A stretch of DNA of 64,000 nucleotides from Cupriavidus taiwanensis LMG 19424 (GTDB lineage Bacteria; Pseudomonadota; Gammaproteobacteria; Burkholderiales; Burkholderiaceae), in the NCBI RefSeq assembly GCF_000069785.1, contig NC_010530.1, positions 242,001 through 306,000 on the forward strand, written 5' to 3'. Shown one piece after another: positions 18,419 through 27,384 of this stretch (positions are counted from its first letter, which is position 1; every line of letters starts with the position of its first letter). The position numbers were made by a program, and so were the translations under genes. A model generated the notes under the pieces. It did not search any database and had not been told where the DNA came from. It saw only the letters and a program-made list of their open reading frames with translations.

Positions 18419-18811
18419 ATGTCATTGCCCAGCATCCTCGTCGTCGACGATTCGCCCTCGCTACGCCGCATGATCGGCGCCTGCCTGCGCGCCGGAGGAT
18501 TCGACGTGACCGAGGCCGCGGACGGCGACCAGGCGCACGCGCTGGCCGTCGCTGGCAGCTTCGGCATGCTGGTTACCGACCAGGTCATGCCCGGCATGGA
18601 CGGCCTCACGCTGATCCGCAGCCTGCGCGCCACGCCGCGCTACGCGCGCATGCCCATCCTGATGCTGACCACCGAGCAGGACGGCAGCATCCGCGAACAG
18701 GCCCGCGCCGCCGGCGCATCCGGCTTCCTGCCCAAGCCGTTCGACCCGGACGGGCTGATGCAGGCCGTGGCCGCGCTGCTGGAAGCGGCATCCCCTACGT
18801 CGGAAGGGTGA
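18419..18811 (+). CDS. Single-domain CheY-like response regulator
   Basis: A 130-residue receiver domain with the full phosphorylation set: acidic pair D10-D11, acceptor D54 (VTDQVMPGMDG), T84/T85 and K106 (PKPFD). It has no output domain. It differs clearly from the CheY at 32880 (LRRMIGACLRAGGFDVTEAADG here) and resembles the extra PilG/CheY-like regulators near chemoreceptor clusters. Good ribosome site CCGGAGG at 18406-18412. It may act as a phosphate sink or second CheA target (inference). Confidence 0.88.
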   Translation: MSLPSILVVDDSPSLRRMIGACLRAGGFDVTEAADGDQAHALAVAGSFGMLVTDQVMPGMDGLTLIRSLRATPRYARMPILMLTTEQDGSIREQARAAGASGFLPKPFDPDGLMQAVAALLEAASPTSEG

Positions 18812-18951
18812 GGAAAGCGGCGGCGTCGCCCTTCAGTCACCCCGGATCCTGCCGTAAACACTGGTGGGCGAAGTCACGCCCCGGCGCAGCCAGCGGCCCT
18901 GTCCGCTGCGGCGCCAGACACCAGCATGAGCCAAATTTGGGGGGCTAGACG

Positions 18952-19428
18952 ATGCAGCACATCGACAAGGCGGACGGCGCGGGCGAGGAGTTCCTGGCCT
19001 TTACCCTGGGCCGCGAGGAATACGGCGTCGATATCCTGAAGGTGCAGGAGATCCGCGGCTACGAGTCGGTCACCCAGATCGCGAATGCGCCCGATTACAT
19101 CAAGGGCGTGATCAACCTGCGCGGCATCATCGTGCCGATCATCGACCTGCGCATCAAGTTCCGCCAGCCCAACGTCAGCTACGACCAGTACACGGTCGTG
19201 ATCATCGTCGACCTCAACGACCGCACCACCGGCATCGTGGTGGACGGCGTCTCCGACGTGCTGACGCTGAGCGCCGCGCAGATCAAGCCCACGCCGCACT
19301 TCTCCGGCGAACTGGCGACCGACTATATCCGCGGCCTGGGCTCGGTCGAGCAGCGCATGCTGATCCTGGTCGACATCGAGAAGCTGCTCAATACCGAAGA
19401 ACTGGCCGCGCTGGAAGCGGTGTCCTGA
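18952..19428 (+). CDS. cheW: CheW chemotaxis adaptor (first copy)
   Basis: A 158-residue SH3-like coupling protein linking receptors to CheA. It shows [46 protein letters not shown] and the C-terminal [22 protein letters not shown] blocks of CheW. It is about 65-70% identical by eye to the second CheW at 29437, especially through the two subdomain cores. It lies between the CheY-like gene and the PAS receptor, so it may serve the receptors encoded here. Confidence 0.92.
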   Translation: MQHIDKADGAGEEFLAFTLGREEYGVDILKVQEIRGYESVTQIANAPDYIKGVINLRGIIVPIIDLRIKFRQPNVSYDQYTVVIIVDLNDRTTGIVVDGVSDVLTLSAAQIKPTPHFSGELATDYIRGLGSVEQRMLILVDIEKLLNTEELAALEAVS

Positions 19429-19546
19429 TCCTGCCGCAGCGCCCCCCGCCGTTTGGCACGCGCCATCCGCGCGCCAGACCGAACCCGCCCGCGGCGCGGC
19501 CGCATGGACCCATGCGGCGCGCCACAGGCACGCAGTACAGACTTAG

Positions 19547-21190
19547 ATGCGAAACAACCAACCCGTCACGCAGCGCGAGTACCCGCTGTCTCCGTCCGAC
19601 TACCTGATCTCGCGCACCGACCTCAAGGGCCGTATCACCTTTGCCAACCGCACCTTTATCGAGGCCAGCGGATTTGCGGCGGAGGAATTGCTGGGCGCGC
19701 CGCATAACCTGGTGCGCCACCCCGACATGCCGCCCGAGGCCTTCGCCGACCTGTGGCAAGACCTGCAGGCCGGCCGCACGTGGATGGGCGTGGTCAAGAA
19801 CCGCCGCAAGAACGGCGATTTCTACTGGGTCAATGCGACCGTGACGCCGACGCGCGTCGACGGCCGCGTGGTGGGCTACACCTCGGTGCGCTCGATGGCC
19901 ACGCGCGAGCAGGTGCAGGCCGCCGGCGCCGCTTATGCACGCTTTCGCGCGGGACGTGCCGACGGGCTGGCGATCCGCCACGGCGCGGTGGTGCGCACCG
20001 GCCTGCGCGGCCTGGTGCAGCGCCTGCTGCGGCTGAACCTGAAGCGCCGCATCCTGTGGGCGCAGGCCGGCGGCCTGGCGTGGTTCCTGGCCGCGCTGGT
20101 CGCGGTGGAAGTACTGGGCGGCACCGGCGCCGCTGCCTTGCGCCCGTGGCTGTGGGGCGGCTTTGCACTGGCGCTGGCCTCGTCCTTCGCCGCCGGCACC
20201 ATGCTGCTGGCGCGCGTGGAGCGGCCGGTGCGCGACATGCTGGACTTCGCGCTGCGGATGGGCGCGGGCGACCTGACCACGCGCTTCGAGCACCGCAGCG
20301 CCGACGAGATCGGCGCGCTGGCGCAGGCGATGCAGACCATGCAGCGCAGCCTGCTGTCGGTGGTGCACGAGATCCAGGAAGGCATGGCCAGCATCTCGAC
20401 GGCCACGCGCCAGGTGGCGGCGGGCAACAACGACCTGTCGCAGCGCACGGAGCAGCAGGCGGCGTCGCTGGAGCAGACCGCGTCGAGCATGGAAGAGCTG
20501 ACCAGCACCGTGCGCCAGAACGCGGACAACGCGCGCCAGGCCAGCGGCCTGGCGGCCAATGCTTCGGACACGGCGCTGCGCGGTGGCGAAGTGGTGGGCC
20601 GGGTGGTGCAGACCATGGATGAGATCAACGATGCGTCGAAGAAGATCGTCGACATCATCGGCGTGATCGAAGGCATCGCGTTCCAGACCAACATCCTGGC
20701 GCTGAACGCGGCGGTGGAAGCAGCGCGCGCCGGTGAGCAGGGCCGCGGTTTCGCGGTGGTGGCGGGGGAGGTGCGCAGCCTGGCGCAGCGCAGCGCCAAC
20801 GCGGCCAAGGAGATCAAGGGCCTGATCGGCGATACGGTGGCGCGCGTGGACAACGGCTCGGCACTGGTCGGCCAGGCCGGCCAGACCATGGAAGAGATCG
20901 TGCAGGCGGTGAAGTCGGTCACCGACATCATGGCCGAAATCAGCGCGGCGTCGGCCGAGCAGAGCTCGGGCATCGAGCAGGTGAACCAGGCGGTGGCGCA
21001 GATGGACGAGGGCACGCAGCAGAACGCGGCGCTGGTCGAGGAAGCGGCCGCCGCGGCCGGCGCGCTGGAAGAACAGGCGCTGCGGCTGCGCGATGCCGTG
21101 TCGACCTTCCGCGTCAGCATGCAGGCGGAAGTGCGGCCGCAACGCCAGCCCGCCTCTGCGCGTGGCGATGCGGTGCTGGCGCGGGCGTAG
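19547..21190 (+). CDS. PAS-domain chemoreceptor, Aer-like
   Basis: A 547-residue energy/redox-taxis type receptor. The N-terminal PAS domain is about residues 15-125 ([42 protein letters not shown], typical of FAD-binding Aer). Two adjacent membrane helices (about 165-215) have no periplasmic domain, followed by HAMP and a signalling hairpin. It would sense internal redox state through FAD rather than an outside ligand. It lacks the DWSAF end found in its neighbours. Its signalling domain is almost base-for-base the same as that of the next receptor. Confidence 0.9.
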   Translation: MRNNQPVTQREYPLSPSDYLISRTDLKGRITFANRTFIEASGFAAEELLGAPHNLVRHPDMPPEAFADLWQDLQAGRTWMGVVKNRRKNGDFYWVNATVTPTRVDGRVVGYTSVRSMATREQVQAAGAAYARFRAGRADGLAIRHGAVVRTGLRGLVQRLLRLNLKRRILWAQAGGLAWFLAALVAVEVLGGTGAAALRPWLWGGFALALASSFAAGTMLLARVERPVRDMLDFALRMGAGDLTTRFEHRSADEIGALAQAMQTMQRSLLSVVHEIQEGMASISTATRQVAAGNNDLSQRTEQQAASLEQTASSMEELTSTVRQNADNARQASGLAANASDTALRGGEVVGRVVQTMDEINDASKKIVDIIGVIEGIAFQTNILALNAAVEAARAGEQGRGFAVVAGEVRSLAQRSANAAKEIKGLIGDTVARVDNGSALVGQAGQTMEEIVQAVKSVTDIMAEISAASAEQSSGIEQVNQAVAQMDEGTQQNAALVEEAAAAAGALEEQALRLRDAVSTFRVSMQAEVRPQRQPASARGDAVLARA

Positions 21191-21307
21191 GCCGCGGCAC
21201 CCGCACGGCAGGGATCGAAGTGAAGGCAGGCGCGGCTTTCCGCGCCGCCAGCGTACACCGGGTGCGGCAGGCCGTGCCCGAGGCTTCAGTTACAAGGGGG
21301 AGTTGCT

Positions 21308-23131
21308 ATGCATTGGTTCAATCAATTGCGCGTCACGACCAGGCTGGTTGCCGGATTCCTGGTCGTTGCCGTGATCGGCGCCGTGATGGGGCTGCTGGGC
21401 GTCGTCAATATGGGCCGCATGGCCGACTGGACCGGCAAGATCTACAACGACGACCTGCGCGCGCTGAAGGCCGTGCAGGACGCCAACATCAACCTGGTCT
21501 ACGCCAGCCGCTCGCAGATCGCGCTGCTGTCGGCATCGACCATGGGCGAGCGTACGGTCGAGAAGGAGCAGATCGCCAAGTCGCTGGCCGCGATGGATGA
21601 ACGCATCCGCCAGGTGGCCGGCGCCTTCGAGAAGCCCGAGGGCAAGGCGCTGGTCAAGCAGTACCAGGACCTGTCGCCGGCGTTCCGCGCGCGCATGGAA
21701 AAGTATGTCGAGCTGGTGAGCAAGCAGCCGCTGGATACGTCGCAGTTCGAGAGCCAGGTGTTCTCCGAAAGCGCCGACCTGCTCAAGGACAGCCACGCGC
21801 TGGAAGCGGTGATGCTGCAGATGGTTAAACGCCGCGACGACCGCGCCCGCAACAACATGGAAGAGGCGCGCAGCGTCTACGACAGTACCCGCCTGTGGAT
21901 GCTGGGCCTGGTGCTGGGCGGCCTGGCGCTGTCGGTGCTGCTGGGCGTGCTGCTGGCACGCGCGCTGTCGCGCCAGCTGGGCGGCGAGCCGGGGTATGCC
22001 GCGGCCATCGCCGCGCGCATTGCCGAGGGCGATTTCTCGCAGCCGGTGGCCACGCGTGCCGGCGACAAGAGCAGCCTGGTGTTTGCGATGCAGCAGATGC
22101 AGCAGCAGCTGTCGCGCATGGTGCGGGATTTCAAGGCCTCGGCCGAATCGATCGGCAGCGCGTCGCGCGAGATTGCCGCGGGCAACAACGACCTGTCGCA
22201 GCGCACGGAGCAGCAGGCGGCGTCGCTGGAGCAGACCGCGTCGAGCATGGAAGAGCTGACCAGCACGGTGCGCCAGAACGCGGACAACGCGCGCCAGGCC
22301 AGCGGCCTGGCGGCCAACGCATCGGACACGGCATTGCGCGGCGGCGAAGTGGTGGGCCGGGTGGTGCAGACCATGGATGAGATCAACGATGCGTCGAAGA
22401 AGATCGTCGACATCATCGGCGTGATCGAAGGCATTGCGTTCCAGACCAACATCCTGGCGCTGAACGCCGCGGTGGAAGCGGCGCGCGCCGGTGAGCAGGG
22501 CCGCGGCTTCGCGGTGGTGGCGGGCGAAGTACGCAGCCTGGCGCAGCGCAGCGCCAACGCGGCCAAGGAGATCAAGGGCCTGATCGGCGATACGGTGGCG
22601 CGCGTGGACAACGGCTCGGCGCTGGTCGGCCAGGCCGGCAAGACCATGGACGAGATCGTGCAGGCGGTCAAGCGCGTGACCGACATCATGGGCGAGATCA
22701 GCGCGGCGTCGGCCGAGCAGAGCTCGGGCATCGAGCAGGTGAACCAGGCAGTCGCGCAGATGGACGAGGTGACGCAGCAGAACGCGGCACTGGTCGAAGA
22801 AGCGGCCGCCGCAGCCGGCGCGCTCGAAGAGCAGGCTAGCCGCCTGCAGTCCGCGGTGGCGACCTTCCGCCTGGCCGCGGACGACGAGCGCGCGGATCGC
22901 TTCGAGGTATTGCCGGCCGCTGCCGCGGTGCCCGCCAAGACCCAGCGCGCCGTCGCCGCAAGCAAGCGTGCGCCCAAGCTTCCCATGGCCAAGGCGGAAG
23001 CCGCCGGCGCCGATGAAGCCCCGCGCGATGCGGCGGAGCCGGCGGCAGCCAAGCCCGCACCGCGCGCAGCGGCGATGACGCCGCGGCCCGCGCTCGCCGC
23101 TGCCGACAACGGCGACTGGAGCGCGTTCTGA
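21308..23131 (+). CDS. Methyl-accepting chemotaxis protein, four-helix-bundle sensor, DWSAF end
   Basis: A 607-residue receptor. TM1 is about residues 12-33, the periplasmic 4HB_MCP sensor about 34-190 ([39 protein letters not shown]), TM2 about 195-215, then HAMP and the signalling domain. A long Ala/Pro/Lys-rich linker (about 520-598) ends in NGDWSAF, a likely CheR/CheB docking peptide. Ribosome site AAGGGGGAG at 21294-21302. The next open frame begins only 8 bases after the stop. Confidence 0.92.
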   Translation: MHWFNQLRVTTRLVAGFLVVAVIGAVMGLLGVVNMGRMADWTGKIYNDDLRALKAVQDANINLVYASRSQIALLSASTMGERTVEKEQIAKSLAAMDERIRQVAGAFEKPEGKALVKQYQDLSPAFRARMEKYVELVSKQPLDTSQFESQVFSESADLLKDSHALEAVMLQMVKRRDDRARNNMEEARSVYDSTRLWMLGLVLGGLALSVLLGVLLARALSRQLGGEPGYAAAIAARIAEGDFSQPVATRAGDKSSLVFAMQQMQQQLSRMVRDFKASAESIGSASREIAAGNNDLSQRTEQQAASLEQTASSMEELTSTVRQNADNARQASGLAANASDTALRGGEVVGRVVQTMDEINDASKKIVDIIGVIEGIAFQTNILALNAAVEAARAGEQGRGFAVVAGEVRSLAQRSANAAKEIKGLIGDTVARVDNGSALVGQAGKTMDEIVQAVKRVTDIMGEISAASAEQSSGIEQVNQAVAQMDEVTQQNAALVEEAAAAAGALEEQASRLQSAVATFRLAADDERADRFEVLPAAAAVPAKTQRAVAASKRAPKLPMAKAEAAGADEAPRDAAEPAAAKPAPRAAAMTPRPALAAADNGDWSAF

Positions 23132-23139
23132 GTGTTGCC

Positions 23140-23874
23140 ATGACGACCGATCTCACCCTGGCCTTGCCGCAGGAGGACGCGGCCAGGCTGCGCAAGGAAT
23201 TCGAACAGTTCATCGGGGTCTCCACCGGGCTGGACCGCGAATTCCTGCCGCCAGAGTTCAATGATTTCCTGCGCGCGCGGCTGCTGCAGCATGATGGCCC
23301 GCTGACCGAGCGCGCGGTCTCGCGGCTGCTGTCCGGGGGTGAGTACGGCTGGGCGCGGCGCGTGTTCGACAAGCAGTTGCCCAATGCGCTCGCGGCGCTG
23401 ATGCGCGACGCCCAGCGCTTCGGCTTCGGCCTGGCGGTGCAGCCCGGCTGGAGCGGCGAGCAACGCCTGGCGCATGCGCGCGAATGGGCCGCGCAGGTGC
23501 TGGCCGAGTGCGGCGCCGATACCGCCTATACCGAGGCCCTGGCCACCCAGGTGGCGGCGTCGGCGGAAGACCTGCGCGCGCTGGAAGAACGCATGCGCAC
23601 GCCGGCATGGCGCCTGGCCGAAAGCCTGCGGCAGCGCGCCTACGACCTGATGTACGCGCTGCAGACCGAAGACAACGAAGCGGCCGGCCGCGCGCGCGTG
23701 GGCGAGTTGCGCGGCATGCTGGGGCTGGCGCTGGAGTACGGCTCGATGCAGCCGGACGAAGCCTCGCGCGTGCTGGAGCAAGTCGAGCGCGTACGCCCGG
23801 CATTGTTCCGCGAGGCGCCCGACGATGTGTTCGCGCGCCTCGCGGCATGGCTGCGCCGGATGTTCGCGCATTGA
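23140..23874 (+). CDS. Uncharacterised protein coupled to a chemoreceptor gene (244 aa)
   Basis: A 244-residue protein, mainly helical by composition, rich in Arg, Glu, Ala and Leu, with no signal peptide or membrane segment. It starts with ATG eight bases after the chemoreceptor stop, so translation is probably coupled. It shows no recognised domain. Features are an N-terminal acidic stretch (LPQEDAARLRKEFEQFIG), a central helical block (EALATQVAASAEDLRALEERMRTPAW) and a basic end (AAWLRRMFAH). Codon use is like the backbone. Position suggests a role in chemotaxis or receptor function. Confidence 0.7.
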   Translation: MTTDLTLALPQEDAARLRKEFEQFIGVSTGLDREFLPPEFNDFLRARLLQHDGPLTERAVSRLLSGGEYGWARRVFDKQLPNALAALMRDAQRFGFGLAVQPGWSGEQRLAHAREWAAQVLAECGADTAYTEALATQVAASAEDLRALEERMRTPAWRLAESLRQRAYDLMYALQTEDNEAAGRARVGELRGMLGLALEYGSMQPDEASRVLEQVERVRPALFREAPDDVFARLAAWLRRMFAH

Positions 23875-24355
23875 AACGGGCACTGCCGCATCGGTCGATG
23901 CGGGTTGGATATTTTGGACAGTATTACGAACAGCAAGCGCAGCGATACACTCCGCGCGGCCTTCGTCAATAGAGGAATCCAGCAGGCTACCAATAGCCGT
24001 GCCGGTGCGTTGATGAAGATGACGTTTTGGTGGCTGCCTTGAGCCAAATCAAACGTCAGGCGTGTGACTTGTTACAAAATGTGCCTGTCCAATGTATGTT
24101 TCATGCGACATTTGATTCCCCCCCGCGTAAGTAGGGATTGGCATTGCGGGGCGAATGCCGATATAAACGTAACAGTCTTACTTACACTCTGTAACACTTG
24201 TAACGGAGTTGATTACAGTTTGACACGGGCGTAGTTCATCAGTCGTACGTTGTACCCGCCCAGCCGCATTCAAACGATCTGGTCGCCGGGCCCCGCGAGG
24301 GCAACGGTAAGCGCCGGACAAGCGGCTACGGTGGGTTTTTGGTAGCGGGGATAAA
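23875..24355 (+). promoter_or_regulatory. flhDC upstream control region
   Basis: About 480 bases, clearly more AT-rich than its surroundings. It contains four GTAAC-type motifs: GTTAC at 24071-24075 (reverse sense), and GTAACA/GTAACA/GTAACG at 24169, 24191 and 24200. No long open frame is convincing. Master-regulator genes normally have long control regions with several protein sites, and the repeated GTAAC boxes are candidates. No exact promoter is assigned. Confidence 0.5.
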
Positions 24356-24673
24356 TTGGAAAGCAGTGAAGTTCTCCAGGAGATCAGGGAGGTTAACCTC
24401 GCCTATCTGCTGCTCGCGCAACGCCTGGTGCGCGAAAACCAGGTCGAAGCCATGTTCCGGCTCGGAGTCAGCAAGGAAATCGCGGATATCCTTGCCAAGC
24501 TGACCTCCGCGCAACTCGTCAAGCTCGCGGCATCCAACATGGTGCTGTGCAGGTTCCGCTTCGACGACCATGCGCTTCTGTCTACTCTCACCCACACGGC
24601 CAAGAGCCATGACATGCAGCAGATCCATGCCGCGATCCTGCTTGCACGTCAGCCTGTGGAGTCGCTCAATTGA
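24356..24673 (+). CDS. flhD: Flagellar master regulator subunit FlhD
   Basis: A 105-residue subunit of the FlhD4C2 activator that turns on class II flagellar operons. It aligns with enteric FlhD from its first residues ([44 protein letters not shown]) through the [14 protein letters not shown] and [11 protein letters not shown] blocks. It starts with TTG, which gives the family N-terminus; no in-frame ATG or GTG fits. Its stop overlaps the flhC start. Confidence 0.9.
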   Translation: MESSEVLQEIREVNLAYLLLAQRLVRENQVEAMFRLGVSKEIADILAKLTSAQLVKLAASNMVLCRFRFDDHALLSTLTHTAKSHDMQQIHAAILLARQPVESLN

Positions 24674-25275
24674 CCGCGCTCCTGCAGGCCGAGCCAATCC
24701 GGAGTTATACGGCCACCTCCGTACCCAGCCGCAAGAGCGTGCTCCAGGACGCCAACCAGACCCAGCTCGCCATCGAGCTGATCGGCCTGGGCGCGCGCCT
24801 GCAGGTGCTTGAAGCCGAGACCACGCTGTCGCGTGACCGGCTGATACGCCTGTACAAGGAGCTGCGCGGCGTCTCGCCCCCCAAGGGCATGCTCCCGTTC
24901 TCGACGGACTGGTTCACTACCTGGCTGCCGAATATCCACTCGTCTTTGTTCTTCTCTGCCTACCAGTTCATGGTGCAGGAAGGCGAGACCGTGGGCATCC
25001 GCGCGGTGGTGGCCGCCTACCGCCTGTACCTCGAGCATGTTTCGCTGCTCGGCGGTGAAATTGTCTTAAGTTTCACGCGGGCCTGGACGTTAGTACGGTT
25101 CTTCGAGAGCAACATGCTGCAGCTGTCCCGGTGCACGTGTTGCGGCGGACAGTTTGTCACGCACGCGTATGAGCCGCATGCGAATTTCGTGTGCAGCCTG
25201 TGCCGTCCGCCGTCGCGCGCAGGGAAAGTGAAGAAGCTCTCGAAAGACGCCGCCGCCGTGCAGACCAACGCCTGA
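24670..25275 (+). CDS. flhC: Flagellar master regulator subunit FlhC
   Basis: A 201-residue partner of FlhD that carries the zinc site. The core [40 protein letters not shown] and [19 protein letters not shown] are diagnostic. Zinc cysteines lie in CTCC and CSLC near residues 157-178. The likely start is TTG at 24670, overlapping the flhD stop (TTGA), so both subunits would use the rare TTG codon. A GTG near 24749 lies too far inside the conserved region. The first 20 residues are extra compared with enteric FlhC. Confidence 0.9.
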   Translation: MTALLQAEPIRSYTATSVPSRKSVLQDANQTQLAIELIGLGARLQVLEAETTLSRDRLIRLYKELRGVSPPKGMLPFSTDWFTTWLPNIHSSLFFSAYQFMVQEGETVGIRAVVAAYRLYLEHVSLLGGEIVLSFTRAWTLVRFFESNMLQLSRCTCCGGQFVTHAYEPHANFVCSLCRPPSRAGKVKKLSKDAAAVQTNA

Positions 25276-25394
25276 TCCTGGTCAAGGTCCGCCGGCTGGC
25301 AAGCTTGCTGCGCTGGCGGACGGATTCTCTCCGTGCGCCCGTGCATCGGGCCAATGAGCGTGGCTGACGCGCGTTTTTAGACGGGGATCCGATC

Positions 25395-26258
25395 GTGCTA
25401 GTAGTTCTTGGCTATGTCGTCGTGGTAGCGGCGGTGCTTGGCGGTTACGCCATGACCGGCGGCCATATGGGCGCGCTGTATCAACCTGCCGAAGTGGTGA
25501 TCATCGCCGGCGCCGCCATCGGCGCCTTCATCGCCACCAATACCGGCAAGGCCATCAAGGCCACCGCGCGCGCGCTGCCGGGCCTGTTCAAGAGTTCCAA
25601 GTACAAGAAAGAGCTGTACCTGGACGTCATGTCGCTGCTGTACGTGCTGCTGTCCAAGGCACGGCGCGAGGGCATCCTGTTCCTGGAAAAGGAAATCGCC
25701 GATCCCGCCGCCAGCAGCGTGTTCAGCCAGTACCCGCGCATCCTGTCGGATCCGGTGGTGATGGAATTCCTCACCGACTACCTGCGCATGATGGTCAACG
25801 GCAACATGAATGCGTTTGAGATCGAGGCGCTGATGGATCACGAGATCGAGACCTTCCGCCATGAAGCCGAGATCCCCGCCCATGCGCTGTCGCGCGTCGG
25901 CGATGGCCTGCCCGCATTCGGCATCGTCGCCGCGGTGATGGGCGTGGTCCATGCGCTGGGTTCGGCCGACCTGCCGCCGGCCGAACTGGGCGCGCTGATC
26001 GCGCACGCCATGGTCGGCACCTTCCTCGGCATCCTGCTGGCCTACGGCTTTATCTCGCCGCTGGCCGCGCGCATCGAGCTGCAGGTGTCCGAGAACGTCA
26101 AGGTCTACGAGTGCATCAAGGTGGTGCTGCTGGCTTCCCTGAACGGCTACGCGCCGCTGGTGGCGGTGGAATTCGGCCGCAAGGTGCTGTACTCCACGGT
26201 GCGTCCGTCGTTCCTCGAGCTCGACGACCACGTGCGCGAAGTGAAGAGCCTGAACTAA
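25395..26258 (+). CDS. motA: Flagellar motor stator protein MotA
   Basis: A 287-residue inner-membrane stator subunit that, with MotB, conducts protons to drive rotation. Four membrane helices are visible: residues 3-22, 30-50 (AEVVIIAGAAIGAFIATNTG), then about 170-190 and 205-225 after the large cytoplasmic loop. The loop carries charged rotor-contact segments (LYLDVMSLLYVLLSKARREG). The start is GTG at 25395. motB follows by 33 bases and both belong to the motAB-che operon. Confidence 0.93.
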   Translation: MLVVLGYVVVVAAVLGGYAMTGGHMGALYQPAEVVIIAGAAIGAFIATNTGKAIKATARALPGLFKSSKYKKELYLDVMSLLYVLLSKARREGILFLEKEIADPAASSVFSQYPRILSDPVVMEFLTDYLRMMVNGNMNAFEIEALMDHEIETFRHEAEIPAHALSRVGDGLPAFGIVAAVMGVVHALGSADLPPAELGALIAHAMVGTFLGILLAYGFISPLAARIELQVSENVKVYECIKVVLLASLNGYAPLVAVEFGRKVLYSTVRPSFLELDDHVREVKSLN

Positions 26259-26291
26259 GCAGCCGGCAACGCACGCAGCAAGGGGCACCAC

Positions 26292-27257
26292 ATGAGCAGC
26301 GCACACGATATGCGTCCGATCATCGTCCGCCGGGCGAAGTCGCACGCCAGGCCGCACGGCAACCACAGCTGGAAGATTGCCTACGCCGACTTCATGACGG
26401 CGATGATGGCGCTGTTCCTGGTGCTGTGGCTGCTGTCCAGCGCCAACAAGAAAACGCTGGAAGGCATTGCCGAATACTTCCGCATGCCGCTCAAGGTCGC
26501 AATCGTCGGCGGCGAGAAGAGCAGCCAGTCGCCCAGCGTGATTCCCGGCGGCGGCATGGACGTGATGCGCAAGGACGGCGAGATCATGCGCGCGCACGAC
26601 AACGACCCCAGCGACGAACAGCGCCGCAACGAACAGCAGGAAGCGCAGCGCCTGCGCGCGCTCAAGCAGCGCCTGGAACAGATCATCGAGAACAACCCGG
26701 TGCTGCGCCAGTTCCGCCCGCAGCTGCTGCTGGACATCACCAGCGAAGGCCTGCGCATCCAGATCCTGGATACGCAGAACCGGCCCATGTTCCGCACCGG
26801 CAGCGCCACCGTCGAAAGCTATATGCGCACCATCCTGCGCGAGATCGGCCCGGTGCTGAACGAGTTGCCCAACAAGGTCAGCCTGTCCGGCCATACCGAC
26901 GCGGCCAACTATTCCAACGGCGAGCGCACCTACAGCAACTGGGAGCTGTCCGGCGACCGCGCCAACGCCTCGCGCCGCGAGCTGATCGCGGGCGGCATGC
27001 AGGAGGGCAAGGTGCTGCGCGTGCTGGGCCTGGCCGCGACCATGCCGCTGGACAAGCAAGACCTGCTCGCGCCGGTCAACCGCCGCATCAGCATCGTGGT
27101 GCTGAACCAGAAGGCGCAGGCGCGCTTTGAGGCCGAGAACGCCAGCGCCGCCGAGGTCACGGTGGCGGCGCAGGCCGGCAAGGCCGCGCAGGAGATGCAG
27201 GCAGGGCTGGCGGCGGCGTCGGCGCCTGCGGCGCCTTCAAAAGGCACGTCACCATGA
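26292..27257 (+). CDS. motB: Flagellar motor stator protein MotB
   Basis: A 321-residue stator subunit. The single membrane helix (YADFMTAMMALFLVLWLLSS) contains D33, the proton-carrying aspartate. A linker follows, then an OmpA-like peptidoglycan-binding domain (about 140-275; KVSLSGHTDAANYSNGERTYSNWELSGDRANASRREL). The tail is Ala-rich. A paired-hairpin repeat lies right after the stop, before cheA, and could affect expression across the operon. Confidence 0.93.
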   Translation: MSSAHDMRPIIVRRAKSHARPHGNHSWKIAYADFMTAMMALFLVLWLLSSANKKTLEGIAEYFRMPLKVAIVGGEKSSQSPSVIPGGGMDVMRKDGEIMRAHDNDPSDEQRRNEQQEAQRLRALKQRLEQIIENNPVLRQFRPQLLLDITSEGLRIQILDTQNRPMFRTGSATVESYMRTILREIGPVLNELPNKVSLSGHTDAANYSNGERTYSNWELSGDRANASRRELIAGGMQEGKVLRVLGLAATMPLDKQDLLAPVNRRISIVVLNQKAQARFEAENASAAEVTVAAQAGKAAQEMQAGLAAASAPAAPSKGTSP

Positions 27258-27270
27258 AGAACGATGCTTG

Positions 27271-27350
27271 TCGTTCCCGCGAAGGCGGGAACCCAGTGAC
27301 TTTCACGTCGGGGGAAACGACGCTGGATTCCCGCCTGCGCGGGAATGACG
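27271..27350 (+). repeat. dRS3-like paired-hairpin repeat, copy 2 (motB-cheA gap)
   Basis: Left hairpin TTCCCGC-GAAG-GCGGGAA (27275-27292) and right hairpin TTCCCGC-CTGC-GCGGGAA, with CCCAGTGAC and GACGCTGGA between. It lies inside the che operon, 35 bases before the cheA start. Confidence 0.85.
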
Positions 27351-27384
27351 GTGGCTGTTGCGCCGTCATCAGGAATAACCGCAA

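Noticed and set aside
24157..24164. GCCGATAT upstream of flhD as a sigma-28 site
   Set aside because: The nearest TAAG is 25 bases upstream, far from the required 15.
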